Assembly: GCF_018687815.1 (NCBI RefSeq)
Contig: NZ_CP061306.1
Span: 310,001 to 374,000 of the forward strand
Origin: Polynucleobacter sp. JS-JIR-II-b4
GTDB taxonomy: Bacteria > Pseudomonadota > Gammaproteobacteria > Burkholderiales > Burkholderiaceae
Direction of reading: 5' to 3'
DNA: 64,000 nt
The notes beneath the pieces are model-generated. The model did no database searches. It saw nothing but the letters and a program-made list of their open reading frames with translations, and was not told where the DNA came from. This document shows positions 28,022 to 35,521 of this stretch, one piece after another; the stretch's first letter is position 1, and each line of letters opens with the position of its first letter. The position numbers were made by a program, and so were the translations under genes.

Positions 28022-28744
28022 ATGGATAAATCTAAGGAGCCTAGTGAGGCATTCCCTTATCAACCCCCAACTGACGAGATTCGAGCGAAATTTAAACATA
28101 TCTTCGAATTAGGAGGTCCCTTACCTGGACGTTTTTGCAAAATATTTTTTGATAAGTTAATCGCCCTAATTTTTTTAGCACTTTCAATACCTGTATTTCT
28201 ATTATTAAAATTTGCTTTTTTGATTGAGGGCTGGCTCATTCCAGAGAATTCCGGCCCTATGTTTTTCTATTACAACGCAGTAAGTGCTGGGCAAATAGTG
28301 CCAAAATATAAAATTCGGCTTATTAAGATGAAATACATTGACCCTGCGGGAGCGTCTCATGGGGACTGGAGGGCGTATTCTGCAGAGTGGTCAAATGAAA
28401 GCCGAACCCATATCGGTCGGTTTGTAAAGGCGTTTTATTTGGATGAATTGCCTCAGTTTTACAGTGTTCTCAAGGGGGATATGAGTCTTGTAGGCCCTAG
28501 ACCATTAGCGGTAATTCACTATGACCGCGACTTGGCTCAGGGCAATGTGACTAGAAAACTTCTCAAGGGTGGCTTGTTAGGTTTGGGTCATATTAATAAA
28601 GGTACTTCCGAGCTCGGTAATCCTATTTATGAATATGAGTATGTGGACCAGTATTTAAAGCGATCTTCTTTTAGTTTATTGTGCCTCGATTTATGGATAA
28701 TTTGGCGAGGTATGTTAGTTATTTCTAAAGGCGGAGGTCACTAA
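28022..28744 (+). CDS. WcaJ/PssY-type initiating sugar transferase (short form)
   Basis: A 240-residue polyprenyl-phosphate phosphoglycosyltransferase, the monotopic type unrelated to WecA. One membrane-inserted segment is visible (LIALIFLALSIPVFLLLKFA, residues 48-67), then the catalytic core with YLDELPQFYSVLKGDMSLVG and GPRPLAV near residue 155. The four-helix N-terminal domain of long WcaJ forms is absent, as in short catalytic versions. The loop after the membrane segment is unusual in having KYKIRLIKMKY where KFRTM is common. It is the third initiating transferase in the window. Confidence 0.85.
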   Translation: MDKSKEPSEAFPYQPPTDEIRAKFKHIFELGGPLPGRFCKIFFDKLIALIFLALSIPVFLLLKFAFLIEGWLIPENSGPMFFYYNAVSAGQIVPKYKIRLIKMKYIDPAGASHGDWRAYSAEWSNESRTHIGRFVKAFYLDELPQFYSVLKGDMSLVGPRPLAVIHYDRDLAQGNVTRKLLKGGLLGLGHINKGTSELGNPIYEYEYVDQYLKRSSFSLLCLDLWIIWRGMLVISKGGGH

Positions 28745-28944
28745 GCTTTCCATCACTATACTATGACGGTATAGATAATTAGAAAATATTTTTTATAACG
28801 TCATTAATGCTATTATTAAATAGAATCCACATTAATCTAGAAATAAATTTATAAAATTGAGCTCACTATTTAGTGACGCCAATCAAATTGAGGATCAAAC
28901 GATCTCGAGTTTACGAATATTCCGAATCGAAAATAATACGTAAA

Positions 28945-30093
28945 ATGAAAATTGCCTTTTTAACATTAGAAGATCCAAAGAATATTCTCGCTTGGTCTGG
29001 AATTCCTTTTTTCTTATCTCAAGCGCTCATAAGAAGAGGTCACGATCTTATTTTTCTGGGACCTCTTCAAAAAAAATACAATTTATTCACAGGCTTAAAA
29101 TCAGTTATCTACAAATATTTACTAGGCAAAAAATATTTAAGAGATCGTGATGTGCTGCAAATAAACTCTTACTCTCAGCAAATTAGAAAAAAGCTAAAAG
29201 ATATAGATTGCGATCTCATTTTATCTACAAGCACTCTTCCAGTCTCTAATCTGAATGCCCTGGATCAGCCGATAGTTACATGGTGCGATGCAACATTTTA
29301 TGGAGTGCAGCAGTATTATCCAGAATTCACTAATTTATGTTCTGAAACAAGAAATTCAGGTAATAAATTAGAGTCCTCTGCATTAGAAAATGTTTCACTT
29401 GCGATTTTTTCATCGGCATGGGCTGCCCAATCGGCATTAGATGGATATGGTACACAGTCAAATAAAGTTAAAGTGATTCAATTTGGAGCAAATATTAATC
29501 AAAATAGAGATATTGAATTAATAAAAGACAATATATTTAATAAAAGAAAGGGTGTGTGTAAACTTCTTTTTATCGGCGTAGATTGGATTAGAAAAGGTGG
29601 AGATTTAGCTCTTAAAATCGCAGATAATCTAAATAGAATGGGTTTAGTAACAGAGTTACATATAGTTGGATGCACTCCACTTATTGACCACAATCCATCA
29701 TTTTTAATAAAACATGGATTTTTAAACAAAAATATTCAGCAGGATAATCAGATCCTAGATGAGTTATTTCTTTGTTCTCATTTTCTGCTCGTTCCATCCA
29801 TGGCCGAATGCTATGGACTTGTTTTTGCAGAGGCTAGCTCTTGGGGTTTGCCTTCCATTACAAGGCTTTCGGGGGGAATTGCTTCTGTTGTTAAGAGTGG
29901 TGTAAATGGCTATGCATTTGATCCTTCTGCCAGTATTGACGATTACTGTCAGTATATCTTTGATAAATTTAGTAATTCCCCAGAATACGAAGCATTATCT
30001 CTAAGCACTTTAAATCATTACGAGGATGTTTTAAATTGGGATGTTGCTATTAAAAAATTTGAATATCTCACCAATGAAATACTAAAAAAATAG
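28945..30093 (+). CDS. Glycosyltransferase, family 4
   Basis: A 382-residue GT-B transferase. An in-frame GTG 72 bases upstream exists, but 28945 gives the normal family opening MKIAFLTLEDPKNILAWSGI, so it is preferred despite a weak ribosome site. Later motifs are LLFIGVDWIRKGGDLALKIAD (second-domain start) and PSMAECYGLVFAEASSWGLP, the donor E-x7-E motif (about residue 295). It stands slightly apart, 200 bp after the initiating transferase, in an AT-rich sequence. It closes the polysaccharide locus on the right side. Confidence 0.87.
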   Translation: MKIAFLTLEDPKNILAWSGIPFFLSQALIRRGHDLIFLGPLQKKYNLFTGLKSVIYKYLLGKKYLRDRDVLQINSYSQQIRKKLKDIDCDLILSTSTLPVSNLNALDQPIVTWCDATFYGVQQYYPEFTNLCSETRNSGNKLESSALENVSLAIFSSAWAAQSALDGYGTQSNKVKVIQFGANINQNRDIELIKDNIFNKRKGVCKLLFIGVDWIRKGGDLALKIADNLNRMGLVTELHIVGCTPLIDHNPSFLIKHGFLNKNIQQDNQILDELFLCSHFLLVPSMAECYGLVFAEASSWGLPSITRLSGGIASVVKSGVNGYAFDPSASIDDYCQYIFDKFSNSPEYEALSLSTLNHYEDVLNWDVAIKKFEYLTNEILKK

Positions 30094-30191
30094 ATTTGAT
30101 GATGTTATTAATGAGTTGTTGCAAGGACAACTCCTTCCCCATTCTCATTTACTAAAGTAGTGAAGTGCTCTTGGATGCCTTTACAAATTAA

Positions 30192-30479
30192 TTACTTATT
30201 TGGGATCGAACGGGTTTCGAGATTAACCTCATCAGGCGACTTGCATTCCACAATAATTGAGCTGATATTGGTCTGGGTTACCGTGTAACCCCTTGTTGTA
30301 CAGATCTCCCCGGCCTTCTGGTAGCAGTTACTCAGATCACCCGTCTCCAAAAAGCCTCCACACACTAATTGATAGCCTTCTTTTCCATGGGAGGTATAGG
30401 TTGGTGTGACTGGGGTGCTACAACCGCTAGTGAGAAGGATAAGACAAGAGATGGCGGTGGCGCCCAGAGTAAAACGCAT
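30192..30479 (-). CDS. Small cysteine-containing lipoprotein, unknown function
   Basis: A 95-residue predicted lipoprotein with signal peptide and lipobox (LILLTSGC, Cys 20). The mature part has four further cysteines (LVCGGF, NCYQ, EICT, VECK), suggesting two disulphides in the periplasm. I do not recognise the family; the pattern GYQLVCGG...CYQKAGEICTTRGY is common in small proteobacterial lipoproteins of unknown role. It is divergent from the secretion operon, and a CRP-type palindrome lies in the 89-bp region between them. Confidence 0.7.
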   Translation of the reverse strand: MRFTLGATAISCLILLTSGCSTPVTPTYTSHGKEGYQLVCGGFLETGDLSNCYQKAGEICTTRGYTVTQTNISSIIVECKSPDEVNLETRSIPNK

Positions 30480-30508
30480 TTTTTAAGTTCCATGTTCAAA
30501 ACAATAAA

Positions 30509-30524
30509 AGTGATATTAATCACA
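30509..30524. promoter_or_regulatory. CRP/FNR-type palindrome before the type I secretion operon
   Basis: AGTGA-TATTAA-TCACA at 30509-30524 matches the CRP consensus TGTGA-N6-TCACA at nine of ten positions. It is centred about 52 bp before the start of the ABC exporter gene and 37 bp before the divergent lipoprotein gene. A possible -10 (TAATAT, 30532-30537) lies just downstream, so the site could act on either gene and either way. The Crp-family regulator encoded at the end of the same operon is the likely ligand. Confidence 0.65.
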
Positions 30525-30568
30525 TTTATGCTAATATGCAACTCTTGATTTTGCCATAAAGATATGAA

Positions 30569-32317
30569 ATGAAAGCATCTGCGCTGGGGGTTTTGCGGAA
30601 CAACATCCCTAAAAATGAAATCACTGAAGCCTTACTTCAGTTTAAAAAAGCCTTTAGAAGTATTGGTATTTTCACAGCAATCATCAATTTGCTCATGCTT
30701 GTTCCCTCCATCTACATGATGCAGGTTTATGACCGAGTACTAGCCAGCAGAAACGATTTCACCCTATTCATGCTCAGCTTTATTGCCTTGGGCCTATATG
30801 GCTTGATTTCTGCTCTTGAGCATGTCAGAAGCATGATTGTGATTCGTATCGGCGCCAAAATTGATGCTTTTTTGAATCAACGTATCTACACCGCTGCTTT
30901 TGAGCAAAACTTGCGTGGAGCTGGTGTCAATGCTGGCCAGGCCCTGAATGACCTCACTACTATTCGTCAATTTGTGACTGGTAGCGGCATGTTTGCTTTC
31001 TTTGATGCCCCTTGGTTCCCTCTCTATTTATTAGTTATTTTTATCTTTAACCCTTGGGTTGGCCTATTCGCTTTAGTTTCAATCGTTATTTTGGTAGCTC
31101 TAGCTTGGTTAAACCAGTGGGTTTCTTCAGCAGCGCTCAATGAAGCAAGCGCCGTATCGATTCAATCTACCAGCATGGCAACCAACAACTTGCGAAATGC
31201 TGAAGTGATTGAAGCCATGGGAATGCTTCCTCAGATTCGCGAACGCTGGTTCTCGCTCCACAATCGTTTTTTGCATCTCCAGGCAGAAGCCAGTCGTAAG
31301 GCAGCTGTCATTACGGCCATCACAAAGTTTGTCAGAACCAGTGTGCAGTCCTTGATTTTGGGTGTTGCCGCTCTTTTGGTGATTAAGGGAGAGTTATCTG
31401 GTGGCGTCATGATTGCAGCTTCCATTCTTCTGGGGAGAACCTTAAGTCCAGTGGAGCAAATCATTGGAGTTTGGAAGCAGTGGCAGGGCGTAGTCAGTGC
31501 TTATAAAAGACTTGAAGACCTTCTGAAAAGACACCCGCCCAGAAAAGCAGGCATGAGCTTGCCGGATCCAGAGGGTAGTCTGAGGGTGGAGCAAGTGGCT
31601 GCTGCGCCGCCTGGGTCTAATAGAACCGTTGTTCGTAATATCAATTTTGAACTTCGTGCCGGTGAAATCATGGGCATGATTGGGGCGAGTGGCTCTGGCA
31701 AGTCAACCTTGGCCCGCTTACTCGTTGGAGTCTGGCCAGTGGCTATGGGAAGCGTTCGCATAGACGGAGCTGATGTTTTCCAATGGAGCAAGGATGAATT
31801 AGGCCCATTTATGGGATACCTACCGCAAGATATTGAACTCTTTGCGGGCACTATTGCTGAAAATATTGCGCGTTTTGGTGAGGTAGATTCATTTAAGGTT
31901 GTTGCAGCTGCCAAGCTTGCTGGTGTGCATGAATTAATCCTCCAAATGCCTGAGGGCTATGAAACTCGTGTGGGCGATGGTGGTGCTGGATTATCCGGTG
32001 GACAAAAGCAGCGCATCGGCTTGGCCCGTGCATTGTATGGAGATCCAGTCTTTATCGTCCTAGATGAGCCTAATTCCAACTTAGATGAGGCTGGCGAATT
32101 AGCGCTTGCACAATCGATTCTGGAGCTCAAGAAGCGCCAAAGAACGGTCATTATTATTAGCCACAGACCATCCATTATTCGAGTAACAGATAAATTGTTG
32201 GTACTTCAAAATGGAGCGGCAATTGCCTTTGGACCAACTGAGCAAGTTTTAGAAGCGATGGCTAAGGCACAAAATAAACCTCCGCTAGCTCAGGGCCCTA
32301 GCCCTGCCGCTCAATAA
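30569..32317 (+). CDS. Type I secretion ABC exporter, PrtD/HasD/LipB family
   Basis: A 582-residue transporter joining a membrane domain and an ATPase. The membrane part starts with LNLLMLVPSIYMMQVYDRVLASRN-type sequence (residues about 40-65), the PrtD hallmark. The ATPase has Walker A (GASGSGKSTLARLL), signature LSGGQKQRIGLARALYG, Walker B (PVFIVLDEPNSNLDE) and the switch His in IIISHRP. No C39 peptidase or C39-like N-terminal domain is present, so the substrate should be an uncleaved C-terminal-signal protein. The adaptor starts 14 bp downstream, and the giant protein five genes on is the expected substrate. Confidence 0.95.
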   Translation: MKASALGVLRNNIPKNEITEALLQFKKAFRSIGIFTAIINLLMLVPSIYMMQVYDRVLASRNDFTLFMLSFIALGLYGLISALEHVRSMIVIRIGAKIDAFLNQRIYTAAFEQNLRGAGVNAGQALNDLTTIRQFVTGSGMFAFFDAPWFPLYLLVIFIFNPWVGLFALVSIVILVALAWLNQWVSSAALNEASAVSIQSTSMATNNLRNAEVIEAMGMLPQIRERWFSLHNRFLHLQAEASRKAAVITAITKFVRTSVQSLILGVAALLVIKGELSGGVMIAASILLGRTLSPVEQIIGVWKQWQGVVSAYKRLEDLLKRHPPRKAGMSLPDPEGSLRVEQVAAAPPGSNRTVVRNINFELRAGEIMGMIGASGSGKSTLARLLVGVWPVAMGSVRIDGADVFQWSKDELGPFMGYLPQDIELFAGTIAENIARFGEVDSFKVVAAAKLAGVHELILQMPEGYETRVGDGGAGLSGGQKQRIGLARALYGDPVFIVLDEPNSNLDEAGELALAQSILELKKRQRTVIIISHRPSIIRVTDKLLVLQNGAAIAFGPTEQVLEAMAKAQNKPPLAQGPSPAAQ

Positions 32318-32330
32318 GACTGTAGGCATC

Positions 32331-33425
32331 ATGAAAACTTTCCTTTTGAATTTGTTTCACTCCACTCTTCGAGTGTTGCATCTAGATACAAAGCCTGCAG
32401 AAGATGCGCCATCTCCTGATGCAAAAGATGAGGAGCACTATGCCCGTTTGGGATGGCTCATTTTGCTGATTGGCTTTGGCGGTTTTCTATTGTGGGCTAC
32501 TTTCGCCCCCTTAGACAAAGGCGTTTCAGCTTCGGGTGTAGTGATAACCGACGGACAGCGCAAGGTTGTTCAGCCGATTGCTAATGGAGTGATTGACGAG
32601 ATTTTGGTTAAGGACGGCGACCATGTCAAAGCGGGGCAAGTAATCATCAGGATGAATGACTTGCAAGCCGTTGCTCAGGCAGACGGAACACGCGACCAAA
32701 TGCAAGGCGTGCAAGGACAAATTCGGGGGTTAGAGCTATCAATCTCTAGTCAAAAAGAGCAGCTTAATTACCTTAAAGCACAAAGTGCTGATCTGAGGAC
32801 CTTAAGCAATGAGGGGTATATTCCGCGTAGTCGATATCTAGAGGTAGAGCGGACAAAGCAACAGGTGATGGGTCAATTGGCCGAGAATGAAGGCAATCTG
32901 ATGCGTCAACGCAATTTATTGGCAGAGTTGGAAAAAAAATTACCTGCTTTTCAGTTTGATTTAGATAACGCCACTATTAAAGCCCCTGTGGATGGGCAAG
33001 TTATTAATCTGACGGTCTTTACTAAAGGACAGGTTGTCCAAGCGGGGGCGAAATTGATGGAGGTAGTCCCTGACGATCGCCCCTTGATTGTTGAAGCACG
33101 TGTGCCTGTTGTATTAATTGATAAGGTGCATATTGATTTACCAGTCCAAATGATTTTTTCTGCTCTCAATCAACGCGTTACCCCCCGAATTCCAGGGCGT
33201 GTCATGATGATCTCCTCGGATCGCACGACTGATGAGCGTACTGGCGAGCCCTATTACAAAATGCAGGCTCAAGTTACTGAAGCTGGTATGAAGCTATTAA
33301 AAGAAAATACCGTACGTGCCGGTATGCCAGTTGAAGTCTTTGTGGTGACTGGTGAGCGAAGCTTGATGAATTATTTATTGCGCCCTATTTTCGATCGTGC
33401 CAAAGGGTCTTTGATCGAGGAATGA
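32331..33425 (+). CDS. HlyD-family periplasmic adaptor of type I secretion (PrtE-like)
   Basis: A 364-residue membrane-fusion protein linking exporter and outer-membrane channel. There is a short cytoplasmic stretch, one helix (LGWLILLIGFGGFLLWATFAP, residues about 40-60), then the lipoyl half-motif GVVITDGQRKVVQPIANGVI, a coiled-coil hairpin (about residues 110-205), the second lipoyl half (DNATIKAPVDGQVINLTVF) and the beta-barrel domain with the C-terminal GMPVEVFVVTGERS-type ending. Its stop overlaps the channel gene as ATGA. Confidence 0.95.
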   Translation: MKTFLLNLFHSTLRVLHLDTKPAEDAPSPDAKDEEHYARLGWLILLIGFGGFLLWATFAPLDKGVSASGVVITDGQRKVVQPIANGVIDEILVKDGDHVKAGQVIIRMNDLQAVAQADGTRDQMQGVQGQIRGLELSISSQKEQLNYLKAQSADLRTLSNEGYIPRSRYLEVERTKQQVMGQLAENEGNLMRQRNLLAELEKKLPAFQFDLDNATIKAPVDGQVINLTVFTKGQVVQAGAKLMEVVPDDRPLIVEARVPVVLIDKVHIDLPVQMIFSALNQRVTPRIPGRVMMISSDRTTDERTGEPYYKMQAQVTEAGMKLLKENTVRAGMPVEVFVVTGERSLMNYLLRPIFDRAKGSLIEE

Positions 33426-34771
33426 TCGTGCTTAAAAGACATTGCATTCTTTTCTTGTGTATCGCTAGCTTAGCGATGCCCGCATCTGCGCTCGATTTAT
33501 TGACTGCATATGATGCCGCCTTAAGTAACGACCCTACCTTTAGGTCCGCTATTAAAGAAAATGAGGCGGGGCAGGCTAATCGGATGATCGGTCGATCCGC
33601 CTTGATGCCTAAAGTTTCAGGTACTTATACCCAACAAGCCAATGATAGTAAGGTCAATGGCCCTGCATATACCAATGGGCCATACACAACCTTCTCTGAA
33701 GCGTACCCTAGCACCAACGGCGGCGTTAATGTAACACTACCTCTCTTTAATTTGCAGGCTATTGCTCAATATCGTCAAGGCATGGCCCAGGCAAATCAAA
33801 GTCAAGCTAAGTTTCTCTATCAAACGCAAGACCTCTTAGTGCGCGTTGCGCAGGCATATACGGATCTGCTGTACGCCCAAGACCAACTGCGCTTTATACA
33901 GAAGCAAAAAGCTGCCTATCAAGAACAAATTAAGGTCAATACCCGTACGTTCGAGTTGGGCGAGGGGACGATTACAGATAAGTTGGAATCCTTGTCAGCC
34001 TATGAGTTGGCTGATGCGCAAGTGATTGAAGCGGAAAGTGATGTAGAAAATACCAAGCGCAAATTAGAGGCCATTATTGGGCAACCTATTTCTTCTGTGC
34101 AGACTGTTAAGAAATTGCAAACCGGATTTAAGCCGACCGCCTTAGATCCTACGGCATTTGATTTTTGGAAAGATATGGCTCTTGCCAGTAACCCTGAAAT
34201 TATGATGGGTCAGTTTCAGATTGAGAGCGCTCGCCAAGAGTATTTAAAAAATAATTCAGCGCATTCTCCCACGGTTAACTTTATTGCTGGATGGAACGTA
34301 CAAAAGTCGAATTTTGTGAGCTCTATATATCAAAACAGTAATACCACTTCTGCTGGTTTACAGCTTTCTTTGCCGATTTTCAGTGGTGGAGAGACTCAAG
34401 GCAGGGCAGCGCAGGCAGCCGCTAATTACGAAAAAAGCAAGGCTGACTTAGATATTGCCAAAGAACGGATTATTACCGAGGTTCGTAAGCAATACGATGC
34501 TGTTTCATCTGGACAGCGAAGAATTGCTGCACTGCAGCGTGCAGTGGAGTCAGCAACTGAGTTGACTCGCGCTATGAGAAGTAGTGTGCGTGGCGGAGTG
34601 CGTATTAATTTGGATATTTTGGTGGCAGAAAAAACCTTGGCCACGGCTCAGCGCGACCTAGCGCAAGCTAAGTATAACTTTGTGCTGGCCTACCTTAAGT
34701 TAAAGCAGCAGGCTGGTAACTTGACCTTAGAGGATTTAGAGAGAACTGCCTTAAATTTTCAGAAAGACTAA
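33422..34771 (+). CDS. TolC-family outer-membrane channel of type I secretion
   Basis: A 449-residue outer-membrane efflux protein. The signal peptide ends at PASA before LDLLTAYDAALSNDPTFRSA, the classic TolC opening. The duplicated helical architecture is visible (RVAQAYTDLLYAQDQLRF in the first half, EVRKQYDAVSSGQRRIAALQ in the second), with IFSGGETQGRAAQAAANYEKS as the repeat of the beta-helix junction and DILVAEKTLATAQRDLAQAKYNFVLAYLKLK near the end. The start overlaps the adaptor stop as ATGA; a GTG six bases downstream is an alternative. Confidence 0.95.
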   Translation: MIVLKRHCILFLCIASLAMPASALDLLTAYDAALSNDPTFRSAIKENEAGQANRMIGRSALMPKVSGTYTQQANDSKVNGPAYTNGPYTTFSEAYPSTNGGVNVTLPLFNLQAIAQYRQGMAQANQSQAKFLYQTQDLLVRVAQAYTDLLYAQDQLRFIQKQKAAYQEQIKVNTRTFELGEGTITDKLESLSAYELADAQVIEAESDVENTKRKLEAIIGQPISSVQTVKKLQTGFKPTALDPTAFDFWKDMALASNPEIMMGQFQIESARQEYLKNNSAHSPTVNFIAGWNVQKSNFVSSIYQNSNTTSAGLQLSLPIFSGGETQGRAAQAAANYEKSKADLDIAKERIITEVRKQYDAVSSGQRRIAALQRAVESATELTRAMRSSVRGGVRINLDILVAEKTLATAQRDLAQAKYNFVLAYLKLKQQAGNLTLEDLERTALNFQKD

Positions 34772-34776
34772 GGCTC

Positions 34777-35445
34777 ATGGATCCCAAAGTTTCTGTATTG
34801 CATAGTCTTCCCTTGTTTAATCTGGTAGATACCCATCATTTGAGTGGTCTAGTAAGCAACTCCCAAATCATCAAAGTACCTAAAGGGGGGATCATTTACA
34901 AGGCAAATACTCGCTTTGAGCACTTAATCTATGTTGGTTCGGGCGCACTAAGATCGATAGAGCTTGGGAATGAGAGAAGGGTTAGCTCTGTAGCGAATAT
35001 CCCGGCTGGTCAGCTGATTGGTCTGATGTACTTATTTGCAAAAAAATCACGATTAGATACCCTGCAGGCGCTTTCAGAGTCCCATATTTGGCTCTTAAAT
35101 GCGGCGGAAGTTGAAAAGACCCTATTGCGCTCCCCTGCGGCAATGACTAAATATTGTCAAATTCTGATAGAAACAATGCACAAGATGCATAAGGAGCGGC
35201 TATTGCTCCTGATGGACAAGGCAGATGCCCGAATTTTGGGGATTTTATCCAAATACATCAAAATCCATAATAAAGTGATGTTCTTGGAGGATTTGCCAAC
35301 CCAGCAAATGCTTGCTGACTTATCCAACACCTCTCGGGAAACGGTATCTAGAGCCATCAACAAGTGGTTCGTTGATGGCGTCTTGGCCAAAGAAAACGGT
35401 AAAATTTTGGTTAAAAGGGCCCAGGTTTTTAATTTTTTCATGTGA
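34777..35445 (+). CDS. Crp/Fnr-family transcription regulator
   Basis: A 222-residue regulator with an N-terminal cyclic-nucleotide-binding-type beta-roll (residues about 10-125) and a C-terminal winged helix. The recognition helix reads TSRETVSRAINKW, keeping the Arg, Glu and Arg that in CRP read the TGTGA half-site. No N-terminal cysteine cluster is present, so an oxygen-sensing FNR mechanism is unlikely. The roll lacks an obvious RTA-type phosphate-binding cassette, so the effector is unclear. It is the last gene of the secretion operon, five bases after the channel gene, and its own stop lies within a TGTGA-N6-TCACA site. This suggests it controls the giant gene and the operon. Confidence 0.88.
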   Translation: MDPKVSVLHSLPLFNLVDTHHLSGLVSNSQIIKVPKGGIIYKANTRFEHLIYVGSGALRSIELGNERRVSSVANIPAGQLIGLMYLFAKKSRLDTLQALSESHIWLLNAAEVEKTLLRSPAAMTKYCQILIETMHKMHKERLLLLMDKADARILGILSKYIKIHNKVMFLEDLPTQQMLADLSNTSRETVSRAINKWFVDGVLAKENGKILVKRAQVFNFFM

Positions 35446-35456
35446 TATCCGTCACA
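35441..35456. promoter_or_regulatory. Perfect CRP-type palindrome before the giant exoprotein gene
   Basis: TGTGATATCCGTCACA (35441-35456) matches TGTGA-N6-TCACA at all ten positions. It overlaps the TGA stop of the regulator gene. Its centre at 35448.5 places a transcription start near 35490 at -41.5, the class II CRP arrangement, and an AT-rich -10-like stretch (TAAAAAT, 35477-35483) fits that. The giant gene starts at 35522, leaving a leader of about 32 bases. Confidence 0.75.
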
Positions 35457-35521
35457 TACTTTCCGCTTTTTCCCTGTAAAAATCATCACTAATTGCCATT
35501 TTTTAACGTTTGGATATAACG

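Noticed and set aside
28756..28774. Hairpin CTATAC/GTATAG after the initiating transferase
   Set aside because: Six weak pairs and no T tract; AT-rich sequence gives such hairpins often.
30113..30133. Hairpin GAGTTGT/ACAACTC after the last glycosyltransferase
   Set aside because: Only seven pairs and no T run follows, so it is not a convincing terminator.
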